Below are positions 1 to 7,553 of a stretch of DNA of 64,000 bases, piece after piece. Each line of letters begins with the position of its first letter. Within the stretch, counting starts at the first letter, position 1. The position numbers and the translations under genes were made by a program. The notes under the pieces were generated by a model, which saw only the letters and a list, made by a program, of their open reading frames with translations, did no database searches and had not been told where the DNA came from. The stretch is from the NCBI RefSeq assembly GCF_005490985.1, contig NZ_CP027869.1:2604001-2668000 (forward strand). The letters are read 5' to 3'. The stretch is from Curtobacterium sp. SGAir0471 (GTDB lineage Bacteria > Actinomycetota > Actinomycetes > Actinomycetales > Microbacteriaceae).

Positions 1-1031
1 ACTCCGGCCTGGTGTCGGCATCGGTGGCTGCCCGGTCGGGTGGGACCCCGTCGACGGACCCGGCCGCCGACCGCGCCGCCGTCCGTGCCGGGACGCTCGC
101 TCTGTTCGTCGAGTTCCCGGCGAAGCCGTCGGCCGAACCGATCCGGCTCGACGCGGCCGACCGCGGGCTGTTCGAGAACGGCGGCTACTCGACACTCGCC
201 GAGGGCGTGCTCGAGCGGAGCGTCGCGGACTCGGTCGGCGACGACGAGGCGGTCGCGCTCCTCCGCGCACCGCCGTCCACCGACCTGACGACCTACGCGG
301 ACGGCCGGATCGCGCCGGGCTGGTTGTCGATCGTGCCGCCCCTGCTGTTCCCCCTCGCGTTCTTCGGGATCGTGATCCTGCTCGCGACCCGGATGGTGAC
401 GGTCGTGGTCGAGGAGAAGGAGAACCGGATCTCCGAGATGATCCTGACGACCGTGACGGCGGGCGACCTGATCCGGGGCAAGGTGCTCGCCATGCTGCTC
501 GTCGGGCTCGTGCAGGTCGGGGTCGTCGTCGTGCCGGGGCTCGCGGTGGCGCTGGCAGCACTGCCCCTGGTCGCGTCGCGGCTCGGCGGCCTGACGGTGG
601 ACCCGTGGCGGATGGTCGTCGGCGCCCTGCTGCTGATCGGAGGCGTCCTGCTCGCCTGCGGGCTCTTCGTCGCCGTCGGCGCTGCCGTGCCCTCGATCAA
701 GGACGCCTCGACGCTGCAGTCCGCCGCGATCTTCGCCCTGATCATCCCGCTCTACGCGGCGTTCTTCGTGATGACGACGCCCTCGTCACCGGTCGCGGCG
801 TTCTTCACGTGGTTCCCGACCTTCACGCCGATCACGGCCATGGTGCGGAACGCGGTCGGCTCACTGTCCGTCGTCGAGTCGGTCGTGAGCATCGTCGAGG
901 TGTTCGTCGTCGCCGCGCTGCTGCTCTGGTTCGCCGAGTACCTGTTCCGTCACTCGGTCGCGCAGTACGGGTCGAAGGTCACGCTGCAGCAGATCGCGGG
1001 CTGGCGGAAGGGGCGACCCCGGACACGCTGA
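1..1031 (+). CDS. ABC-2 type transporter permease, 3' part
   Basis: The reading frame is open from the left edge, so the start lies outside the window; the GTG at 12 is probably internal. The visible part ends in six or so hydrophobic segments. The first of them is followed by a cytosolic stretch containing VVEEKENRISEMILTT, the signature of the NatB/YhaP-like ABC-2 permease family, which exports sodium, drugs or other small molecules with a separate ATPase. The region before the first visible membrane segment looks like the extracytoplasmic loop these permeases carry after their first helix. The ATPase is expected upstream, outside the window. It is convergent with the TetR gene that follows, with only 4 bases between the stops. 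The substrate cannot be told from sequence. Confidence 0.85.
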   Translation, partial: SGLVSASVAARSGGTPSTDPAADRAAVRAGTLALFVEFPAKPSAEPIRLDAADRGLFENGGYSTLAEGVLERSVADSVGDDEAVALLRAPPSTDLTTYADGRIAPGWLSIVPPLLFPLAFFGIVILLATRMVTVVVEEKENRISEMILTTVTAGDLIRGKVLAMLLVGLVQVGVVVVPGLAVALAALPLVASRLGGLTVDPWRMVVGALLLIGGVLLACGLFVAVGAAVPSIKDASTLQSAAIFALIIPLYAAFFVMTTPSSPVAAFFTWFPTFTPITAMVRNAVGSLSVVESVVSIVEVFVVAALLLWFAEYLFRHSVAQYGSKVTLQQIAGWRKGRPRTR

Positions 1032-1035
1032 ACCG

Positions 1036-1668
1036 CTAGCCGCGGACGAGCGCTGCGTCGAGGTCCCAGGCCACGGGCTCGGGTTCACGCCACCCGTGCC
1101 GGAGCGTGTGCACGGCACGGTCGTACTCGACCAGGACGTCCAGGTACGGACGGACGACCATCTGCACCTGCAGCCCCTCGTAGACGGCGAGCAGCTGCGT
1201 CGCCGCCTGGTGCGCGGGGATGCCGATGATCTCCGTGCCCGCGTCGACGTCGCGCTGCAGCCCGACGGTCAGCTCCTCGACGTACTCCTCGAACCGCTTC
1301 CGGAAGAAACCGGCGAAGTCGCGTTCCGAGGCGGCGAGGGGCAGGACGCCGGCGAGCAGCCGGACGAGCCCGGGGTCGGCGACGTCCTCGGCGAGGGTCG
1401 TCCGCACGTGGTCGAGGGTGCACCGGGGCACGGAGGAACGACGGGAGCCTCGGAGCTGCAGCCAGCGGTCGTAGACCACCAGCAGCAGGCCGTCCCAGGT
1501 CGGGAAGAGCCGGTCGACGGCGGCGCGGTCCACGCCGCAGGTCTCGGCGATCGTCGCCGCGTCGACGTCGTGGAAGGGGTGCAACCGGTAGGCGCGGATC
1601 GCTCCGCGCACGATCCGCTCGGCCAGCGTCGCGTCGTCGTCGACGCGCGCGCCGTGCATGTCTGCCAT
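1036..1668 (-). CDS. TetR family transcriptional regulator
   Basis: One-domain DNA-binding repressor of about 210 residues. The N-terminal helix-turn-helix is recognisable (LAERIVRGAIRAYRLHPF, then DAATIAETCGVDRAAVDRLF), followed by an all-helical ligand-binding region. The start is uncertain: a GTG at 1707 adds 13 residues unlikely to belong to the fold, so the ATG at 1668 is preferred; an ATG at 1659 is also possible. Tail-to-tail with the ABC-2 permease, which TetR proteins of this kind often control, but no operator is evident here. Ligand and target are unknown. Confidence 0.8.
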   Translation of the reverse strand: MADMHGARVDDDATLAERIVRGAIRAYRLHPFHDVDAATIAETCGVDRAAVDRLFPTWDGLLLVVYDRWLQLRGSRRSSVPRCTLDHVRTTLAEDVADPGLVRLLAGVLPLAASERDFAGFFRKRFEEYVEELTVGLQRDVDAGTEIIGIPAHQAATQLLAVYEGLQVQMVVRPYLDVLVEYDRAVHTLRHGWREPEPVAWDLDAALVRG

Positions 1669-1742
1669 CCCGACATCCCACCGCACCGGGGCCCTGTGTG
1701 TCTCCACCCAGTGCGGGGGTCAGGCGACACCTGTCGAGCGGG

Positions 1743-2408
1743 TCAGCCCACCGTCACCGGCGCGGCCGAGGGCTTCCGCCCCTGCTGCATCCAGACGAAG
1801 AACCCGGTCAGGGTGAAGACGCCGTAGAAGACGTACATCAGGCCGGATGCGTAGTACCCGGCCGAGAAGAGCAGCGGCACGCCGACCAGGTCGACGGCGA
1901 CCCAGATCAGCCAGAACTCGACCCACCCCTTGGCCATGCCGTAGGTCGCCAGCACCGACCCGACGAAGATCCAGGCATCGCTCCACACCGGCTCGTACGA
2001 GCCGAGGGCGCGGAACACCGGGGTCAGGACGGCGGTGCCGCCCACCAGCGCGAGCACGAGCAGGCCACGGGTCGGCCAGGAGGCCCACCGCGGCTCGACG
2101 ACGGTCGTCGCCTCGTCCGCGCGGTGCGTCCACCGGTACCACCCGTAGACGCTGACCGCGATGAACATGACCTGTCGGCCGGCCTGGCCGAGCAGGTTCA
2201 CCGGGTTCGGGGTGCCGAAGAGCGCCCCCATGAAGACCGTGAAGAGCAGGGCGTTGCCGAGGATCCCCACCGGCCATGCCCAGACCCGGCGGCGCATCCC
2301 GCCGAGCGCACTGAGCAGTCCGAACAGGTTGCCGATCACCTCGCGCCAGAGCACGGTCTGGTCGCCGATGACGAGCTGCGCGTCGAACAGCCACCGCACG
2401 ATGCCCAT
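1743..2408 (-). CDS. pnuC: Nicotinamide riboside/NMN transporter PnuC
   Basis: PnuC proteins carry vitamin B3 nucleosides across the membrane by facilitated diffusion, with intracellular phosphorylation trapping the substrate. The protein of about 221 residues has seven hydrophobic segments and the family's Trp- and Tyr-rich stretches (for example VSVYGWYRW near the middle and WIFVGSVLATYGMAKGWVE later). The ATG at 2408 is chosen over an upstream in-frame start at 2462 because a strong GAGGAGG lies a few bases ahead of it and hydrophobic sequence begins soon after. It stands alone between a TetR gene and a divergent hypothetical gene. No NAD riboswitch was recognised upstream. Confidence 0.9.
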   Translation of the reverse strand: MGIVRWLFDAQLVIGDQTVLWREVIGNLFGLLSALGGMRRRVWAWPVGILGNALLFTVFMGALFGTPNPVNLLGQAGRQVMFIAVSVYGWYRWTHRADEATTVVEPRWASWPTRGLLVLALVGGTAVLTPVFRALGSYEPVWSDAWIFVGSVLATYGMAKGWVEFWLIWVAVDLVGVPLLFSAGYYASGLMYVFYGVFTLTGFFVWMQQGRKPSAAPVTVG

Positions 2409-2507
2409 GGGCCCTCCTCGTTCCGAGACCGTGCAACCGTACGGGCAGCGGGCGCATTCCACCGGCCGCGAGACCCCGCGTGACGCACCGGTCTAGGCTC
2501 GGGCAGC

Positions 2508-3050
2508 GTGACGGACGGGGTCGTGCAGGACGCGGTGCAGCGCACGCGTGCCGCCCTCGACGCCGCCGCGGACCGCCTCCGGGACGCCGAGGTCCGCGAC
2601 GAGGCACTCGGCGAGTACGTCGAGCCGCGTGCCGTCCTCGGCATCCGACGGGAGCCCACGATCCGCTCCCTCGGTCGGGTCTGGCGTGTGGGCGCCCTGC
2701 TGCTCGGGTCCTCGCCCGAGACCGCGGGCCGGGTGTGGGCGACCGGCCGCATCACCCGGGTGACCGATCCCGGCCGGCAGCAGTTCGTCTCGGTCTCCGC
2801 CGAGGTGCGTCGCGCGTACCGGGCCGCCGCGGCGAAGGGGCACTTCACCGAGGGCGACACCGTCAACCACGGAGCGATGCCGATCGCGCTCGACGACTCG
2901 CTCGTCGACGCCGAGGGCGTGCTCGCCGTGGTCGACGGGGAGCCGGTCGTCCGCTGGTCCCCCACCGCCGGCACGGCCGTGCCGCTCGAGGACTACCTAC
3001 GTGACCGGGTCGCCCTGCTCGTCGATCCGCCGCGCGGTGCGACCGACTGA
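2508..3050 (+). CDS. Hypothetical protein, 180 residues
   Basis: Not recognised as a characterised family. It starts with GTG at 2508. The first 30 residues look helical and charged. The middle (residues 45-110) is alpha/beta-like with several Arg-rich patches, and the C-terminal part holds a hydrophobic strand (VLAVVDGEPVVRW). There is no signal peptide or membrane segment, so it is probably cytoplasmic. It is divergent from pnuC and has no obvious operon partner. Codon usage is like its neighbours and the frame is intact over its full length, which supports it as a real gene. Confidence 0.65.
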   Translation: MTDGVVQDAVQRTRAALDAAADRLRDAEVRDEALGEYVEPRAVLGIRREPTIRSLGRVWRVGALLLGSSPETAGRVWATGRITRVTDPGRQQFVSVSAEVRRAYRAAAAKGHFTEGDTVNHGAMPIALDDSLVDAEGVLAVVDGEPVVRWSPTAGTAVPLEDYLRDRVALLVDPPRGATD

Positions 3051-3087
3051 ACGGTGGAGCCGGTGCGGCGACGCAGCCCGTCGATCG

Positions 3088-3828
3088 TCAGTGCGCGGCC
3101 GGCACGGCGACCCACTCGTCGAACGAGGGCCCGACGATCTCGGCCTCCGGCCCGGGCAGGAGCGCACCGTCACGGAAGGCCCGCCCGAGCGTCCCGGGGA
3201 GCCGCACCGGCACGATGCGCCCGGCCCGGTCCGGCAGCGCCTCGGTCATCGCACGCAGGGTCGTGACCTGTGGGCCGGCGACCTCGACACGTCCCCCTGA
3301 TCGCGCGCCCGTGACCACGTCGCCGACGACCGCGGCCACCGTCTCCAGGGCGACCGGCGCGACGGTCATCCCCGGGACGAGGACGAACCGCCCGACCCGG
3401 AACCGTCCAGCGTTCTGCTCCGCGAACTCGTGCCACTGCGTCGATCGCACCACCGACAGCTCAGCACCGGTCGTCGCCGCTGCCCGCTCCTGGGCGGCCT
3501 TGCCGGCGAAGTAGCCGTACCCCTGCACCTCCGCCCGCTCGCACCCGAGGATCGACAGCAGGACGTGCCGGGCACCGACCGCCGCTGCAGCCGAACCGAT
3601 CGCCGTGGTCGACCGGACGAAGAAGTCGGTCGCGCGACGGCGGCTCGTCGTGAAGCGACCCGTCGCCTCGACCACCACGTCGGCGCCCCGGAGCGCGGCG
3701 ATGAGGTCGTCGCGCAGGACGTCGACCCCGGTCCTCCTGGACGCCACCTGCACCGTCCATCCGCGCGCTGCGATGGCCGCCCTGACGGCGCGACCCGATG
3801 CTCCTCCGCCGATGACGACTGCGTGCAC
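3088..3828 (-). CDS. NAD(P)-binding protein, NmrA/atypical SDR type
   Basis: The protein opens directly with a Rossmann fold: HAVVIGGGASGRAVRAAI carries a Gly-rich GxxGxxG-like dinucleotide loop, followed by strand VVVEATG and a segment RHVLLSILGCE as in NmrA-like reductases and anthrone-oxygenase-type SDRs. Length (246 residues) fits the family. It starts with GTG at 3828 behind a clear GGGAGGG. The YGYFAGKAAQE stretch may supply the Tyr/Lys pair of extended SDRs. It is divergent from a TetR gene with a 68-base gap that holds a palindrome, so it is probably the target of that repressor. The substrate is unknown. Confidence 0.8.
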   Translation of the reverse strand: MHAVVIGGGASGRAVRAAIAARGWTVQVASRRTGVDVLRDDLIAALRGADVVVEATGRFTTSRRRATDFFVRSTTAIGSAAAAVGARHVLLSILGCERAEVQGYGYFAGKAAQERAAATTGAELSVVRSTQWHEFAEQNAGRFRVGRFVLVPGMTVAPVALETVAAVVGDVVTGARSGGRVEVAGPQVTTLRAMTEALPDRAGRIVPVRLPGTLGRAFRDGALLPGPEAEIVGPSFDEWVAVPAAH

Positions 3829-3847
3829 GACACCCTCCCGATCGTCC

Positions 3848-3868
3848 CTCTACATCTGTAGAGAACAG
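3848..3868. promoter_or_regulatory. Putative TetR operator
   Basis: The two arms CTCTACA (3848-3854) and TGTAGAG (3857-3863) form a perfect palindrome with a 2-base centre. An overlapping CTGT/ACAG pair reaches 3868. It lies in the short gap between the NAD(P)-binding gene and the TetR gene, the usual place for a TetR-family self-operator. Function is inferred from position and symmetry only. Confidence 0.5.
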
Positions 3869-3896
3869 TACGATGTCCAAGCGGGAAGGGGAAGCC

Positions 3897-4451
3897 ATGG
3901 GACGACGCGAGGACCTCGCCGACGCGGCAGTCCGCCTCGTCGCCCGCGGCGGTTCCAGGTCGCTCACTCATCGTGGTGTCGATGCCGAGGCAGGGCTCCC
4001 GTCCGGGTCGACGACGTACTACGCGTCCACACGCCGAGCCCTGCTCGCGCTGGTCACCGCACGGATCACCGAGCAGCTGGCGTCGGACGTCGCCCGACTC
4101 CGGCTGCCGGAGGATCCGGACGACGCCGCGGTCGCGGCCGTCGCGACCGGGTTCCTCGACGCGCTCGCCGCACGTGGCGATGCACAGGCCGCCCGGCTCG
4201 CGCTCCTCGTCGAACTGCGCGACGACACCGAGCTCCGCGCTCCCCTGACCGGGTCCGACCCGGTGCGCGACGAGCTCGTCCGGGCGGCGCGGACCCTGCT
4301 CGACGGAATCGGTGTCGATGGTCCGGACGCGGCCGCGCGGGATCTCGTCGGGGTCGTCGACGCCCTGCTGCTCTACCGCGTCGGCGCAGTGGGCCCGGTC
4401 GATCCCGCCGCGGTGCTCACGGCCTACGTCGCCGGGCTCCCGCGCCGCTGA
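3897..4451 (+). CDS. TetR family transcriptional regulator
   Basis: Repressor of 184 residues. The N-terminal helix-turn-helix reads REDLADAAVRLVARGGSRSL followed by HRGVDAEAGLPSGSTTYYA, typical of TetR proteins. The C-terminal domain is helical and Ala-rich. The ATG at 3897 is preferred over one at 3873 because GGGAAGGGG precedes it by a few bases. It probably represses itself and the divergent NAD(P)-binding gene through the palindrome at 3848-3863. Its inducer is unknown. Confidence 0.85.
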   Translation: MGRREDLADAAVRLVARGGSRSLTHRGVDAEAGLPSGSTTYYASTRRALLALVTARITEQLASDVARLRLPEDPDDAAVAAVATGFLDALAARGDAQAARLALLVELRDDTELRAPLTGSDPVRDELVRAARTLLDGIGVDGPDAAARDLVGVVDALLLYRVGAVGPVDPAAVLTAYVAGLPRR

Positions 4452-4463
4452 CGCCCACCACGG

Positions 4464-5348
4464 TCAGCCCGCGACGCGGTCGACCACCGCTGCGCGGGCC
4501 ATCGCGTCGAGGCCGTCGTCGAGCGCTCCCCTGCTCACCGACCACAGCGCCGACTCGACCAGGCGTGCCGTGCACCACGCGGTGATCCGGTCCGCGGACT
4601 CGCCGGTCACGTCCGCGAGCACGGCGACGCGCTCGCGGACGACCCGCAGGGGCTCAGCGCCACGGAACGGATCGTCGACCTGCACGAGCAACGGGCACAG
4701 GTCGTAGGCCGGATCGCCGACCATCGGCTTCGGGTCGATGACGAGCCACGGCTCCCGCTCCGCCGCGAGCACGTTGCCGGGGTTCGCGTCGCCGTGCACG
4801 ACCACCGACCGCGATGCTCCGATCGGCAGGGTGCGGAGCATCTCGGTCCCGCGGCGCACGAGTCCGGGGTCGAACGGCGGTGCGAGCTCGCGCATCCGGT
4901 CCTCGGCGAGCGCCGCCCACCCGGTGGTGACCTCGGCGAGCGACGCGAACGGACCGCCCTCGGGGACCCCGGCCGCCCAGAGCCGGGTGAGCAGGCCGCC
5001 AGCGGTGCGGAGACGATCCTCGACCGGCAGGTCGTCGCGCTCTGCGAGTCGGGCGCCGGGGTCGCAGCGCTCGACCAGCAGCACGAAGGGGTCGTCCGGG
5101 TCCGTGGCGAGCAGGCGGACCGCGCCGGCGCCGTCCCACCACGCGAGCGCTGCGGCCTCGTGCTCGGCCTCGCGGTGCGGGAGCGACAGCTTGAGGACGC
5201 CATCACCTCCGTCGGGCAACCGCACGGGCACCACGTGCGAGACGGTGCCGCCGGTGTACGGCTCGCCGGGGTGCAGGTCCCAGCGCTCGACCGCGCGGGC
5301 CAGCCGGCGCGGGACGGACGCACGCCAGTCCTGCTCGGTCGGCCACAT
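4464..5348 (-). CDS. APH(6)/hydroxyurea-type phosphotransferase
   Basis: The 294-residue protein belongs to the aminoglycoside phosphotransferase superfamily, in the subgroup that includes streptomycin 6-kinase and hydroxyurea phosphotransferase. Residues 185-192 are HGDANPGN, the catalytic-loop motif with the Asp base, and residues 204-216 are IDPKPMVGDPAYD, holding the metal-binding Asp and the subgroup's DPKP signature. An N-lobe Lys is present in VLKLSLPHREAEHEAAAL. The ATG at 5348 is chosen because upstream in-frame sequence is Arg/Pro-rich and unlike the family. It could inactivate an aminoglycoside, but many actinobacterial members have no known resistance role; the substrate is not shown by sequence. 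It is convergent with the TetR gene upstream. Confidence 0.8.
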   Translation of the reverse strand: MWPTEQDWRASVPRRLARAVERWDLHPGEPYTGGTVSHVVPVRLPDGGDGVLKLSLPHREAEHEAAALAWWDGAGAVRLLATDPDDPFVLLVERCDPGARLAERDDLPVEDRLRTAGGLLTRLWAAGVPEGGPFASLAEVTTGWAALAEDRMRELAPPFDPGLVRRGTEMLRTLPIGASRSVVVHGDANPGNVLAAEREPWLVIDPKPMVGDPAYDLCPLLVQVDDPFRGAEPLRVVRERVAVLADVTGESADRITAWCTARLVESALWSVSRGALDDGLDAMARAAVVDRVAG

Positions 5349-5527
5349 GCGCGCAGCGTACCGACCGCGGGACGGAGCGTGACGAGGCGGCGGTGGGACG
5401 AGCCTCCCGGACGACCCCCGAACGGGGTACGCGCTTGTCCGCCGCAGCACCGACTGCCGCGGCGTCCGGTCGGGTCTAGCGTCTGTTGCGGGCGGCAACG
5501 GGGCCACCCGACGACGAATCGAGCATC

Positions 5528-7309
5528 ATGCAACGACGGATGAGCACGCTCCTCGCGACGATCACGGCGGTCGGCCTGGTCGGCGCCCTGGCGCCGGCCG
5601 TGCAGGCACAGGCAGCCGTCCCGACCAGCGACACCCCGGACTTCGGGAGCAACGTCAAGGTCTACGACCAGTCCACCCCCGCCTCGACGATCCAGTCCGA
5701 CGTCGACGCGGCCTTCAACTCGCAGCTCCGCAGCAGCACGGCGCAGTTCGGCTCGCAGCGGTACGCCTTCCTGTTCAAACCGGGGAGCTACGGCCGGGTC
5801 TGGGCGAACCTCGGCTTCTACACGTCGGTGGCGGGCCTCGGGAAGAACCCCGACGACGTGACGATCAACGGTGCGCTCAACGTCGACTCCGGTTGGAACG
5901 CCGGCGACGAGAAGAACGCGACGCAGAACTTCTGGCGGTCGGCGGAGAACCTGTCCGTCGTGCCGGAGAGCGGCACGGACCGGTGGGCGGTGTCCCAGGC
6001 CGCGCCGATGCGACGCGTCCACATCAAGGGGAACCTGACCATGGGGCCGTCCAACCAGGACGGCGGGCAGGGGTACTCGTCCGGCGGCTACATCGCCGAC
6101 TCGAAGGTCGACGGCACGGTCACGAGCGGCTCGCAGCAGCAGTGGTACACGCGGAACTCCTCGCTCGGCAGCTGGCAGGGCGGCAACTGGAACATGGTGT
6201 TCTCGGGCGTGCAGGGCGCCCCGGCGAACGACTTCTCGAAGAGCTGGACCACGCTGTCGAGCACCCCGGTGACGCGGGAGAAGCCCTACCTGTACGTCGA
6301 CTCGTCGAACAAGTACCACGTGTTCGTGCCGTCGCTGCAGACGAACTCGGCCGGGGTGACGTGGCCGAACACGCCGGGGACGGACATCCCGATGCGCAAC
6401 TTCTACGTCGCGCACCCCGGTGACAGCGCGGCGACGATCAACAGCGCGCTGTCGCAGGGGCTGAACCTGTTCTTCACCCCGGGCACGTACCAGCTGAACG
6501 CCGCGCTGAACGTCACGCGCCCGGACACCGTCGTCACCGGCATCGGCTTCCCGACGCTTGTGCCGACCGCAGGCAACGCGGTGCTCACCACCTCCGACGT
6601 CTCCGGGGTCAACGTGTCGAACCTCGTCGTGGACGCGGGGACGCAGAACAGCGCGCAGCTCGTCCGACTCGGCACCAGCGGCTCGCACGTCGACCACGCC
6701 TCGGACCCGCAGAGCATCCAGGACGTGTTCTTCCGCGTCGGATCGAGCATCCAGGGCAAGGCGTCGACGACACTGCAGGTGAACGCCGACGACACCCTCG
6801 TCGACCACATCTGGGCGTGGCGGGCCGACCACGGCGGCGCTGCGACGGGCTGGAACGTCAACACCGGCGCCACCGGCGTCGAGGTGAACGGCGACGACGT
6901 CCTCGCGACCGGGCTGTTCGTCGAGCACTACCAGAAGTACGAGGTGCTCTGGAACGGTAACCGCGGTCGGACGATCTTCTTCCAGAACGAGATGCCGTAC
7001 GACGTGCCGGACAACGCGTCGTGGCAGAGCCCGACCGGAGCCGGGTACGCGGCCTACAAGGTCGCGTCGGGTGTGACGAACCACGAGATCTGGGGCGGCG
7101 GTGTGTACTGCTTCTTCAACACGAACCCGTCCGTGCACGCCGACCGGGCGTTCGAGACCCCGACGGGCTCGGGCATCCGGGCGCACGGGCTCGTGACGGT
7201 GTCACTCGGGGACACGGGCACGATCTCGAGCGTGATCAACGGCGTCGGTGGAGCGGTGCCGACCCCGGCGGGCAACACCGCGCCGAACCGTCTCGGGTCG
7301 TACAACTGA
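5528..7309 (+). CDS. Secreted right-handed beta-helix protein
   Basis: A 593-residue exported protein. The first 30 residues form a signal peptide (basic MQRR, hydrophobic core, cleavage near VQAQA). The mature part has the rhythm of a parallel beta-helix of the pectate-lyase/GH55-like superfamily: repeated short strands with Asn/Asp/Gly turns such as VNVSNLVVDAG and VEVNGDDVLATGLFVEHY. Aromatic motifs (NFWRSAENLSV, SQQQWYTRNSS, EKPYLYVDSS) match a family of actinomycete secreted proteins often labelled adenylyl cyclase or factor 5/8 protein; I see no cyclase motif. A role on a polysaccharide is plausible but unproven. The start could be ATG 5528 or ATG 5540; neither has a strong ribosome site. 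It is a monocistronic unit with a hairpin after the stop. Confidence 0.8.
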   Translation: MQRRMSTLLATITAVGLVGALAPAVQAQAAVPTSDTPDFGSNVKVYDQSTPASTIQSDVDAAFNSQLRSSTAQFGSQRYAFLFKPGSYGRVWANLGFYTSVAGLGKNPDDVTINGALNVDSGWNAGDEKNATQNFWRSAENLSVVPESGTDRWAVSQAAPMRRVHIKGNLTMGPSNQDGGQGYSSGGYIADSKVDGTVTSGSQQQWYTRNSSLGSWQGGNWNMVFSGVQGAPANDFSKSWTTLSSTPVTREKPYLYVDSSNKYHVFVPSLQTNSAGVTWPNTPGTDIPMRNFYVAHPGDSAATINSALSQGLNLFFTPGTYQLNAALNVTRPDTVVTGIGFPTLVPTAGNAVLTTSDVSGVNVSNLVVDAGTQNSAQLVRLGTSGSHVDHASDPQSIQDVFFRVGSSIQGKASTTLQVNADDTLVDHIWAWRADHGGAATGWNVNTGATGVEVNGDDVLATGLFVEHYQKYEVLWNGNRGRTIFFQNEMPYDVPDNASWQSPTGAGYAAYKVASGVTNHEIWGGGVYCFFNTNPSVHADRAFETPTGSGIRAHGLVTVSLGDTGTISSVINGVGGAVPTPAGNTAPNRLGSYN

Positions 7310-7329
7310 GCGGGCTGACCGGCTGCAGG

Positions 7330-7359
7330 GGCCGTCGACGACTCCGGTCGTCGGCGGCC
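7330..7359. terminator. Hairpin after the beta-helix gene
   Basis: Arms of 13 bases (7330-7342 and 7347-7359) pair with one mismatch around a 4-base loop, 20 bases after the stop codon. There is no T-run, as is usual at this GC content. Confidence 0.55.
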
Positions 7360-7375
7360 CTCGGTCGTCGAGGCG

Positions 7376-7487
7376 CGCGACGTGCTGTCGGCATACGTTC
7401 CGGTCGCACGACGTGCCGCTGCGGACGTTCCGGTCGCACGACGTGCCGTCGGCGTCGAAGCTGAGCGGCAGGTCGTACGACGAGGAC
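7376..7487. repeat. Palindromic intergenic repeat, locus 1
   Basis: Two exact 24-base direct copies (7395-7418 and 7425-7448) share the core GGTCGCACGACGTGCCG, and a reverse-oriented arm GCGGCAGGTCGTACGACGAG follows at 7465-7484. A degraded arm starts near 7376. The same arms recur at 28000-28250 and 31678-31766. No reading frame of its own is evident, so it looks like a REP-type element between the beta-helix and photolyase genes. Confidence 0.7.
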
Positions 7488-7553
7488 AGCGGGGCACCGC
7501 CGGGGCACACGCGCCGTCAGCCGGTCGTCACGCGCCGCCGGTAGCGTCCGGGC

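Noticed and set aside
2161-2496. Small plus-strand frame opposite pnuC
   Set aside because: It lies wholly over pnuC and its 5' region and has no family pattern or ribosome site.
4464-5348. Acquired streptomycin resistance gene
   Set aside because: Base composition and neighbours are ordinary for the chromosome; only family membership is supported.
4607-7186. Long open frame of 859 codons opposite the beta-helix and kinase genes
   Set aside because: At this GC content long antisense frames are common. The translation is Arg/Pro/Val-rich without motifs, and the opposite frames carry a signal peptide and kinase motifs.
5528-7309. Adenylyl cyclase
   Set aside because: Names of this kind appear on relatives, but no cyclase motif is present and the protein is secreted with a beta-helix pattern.
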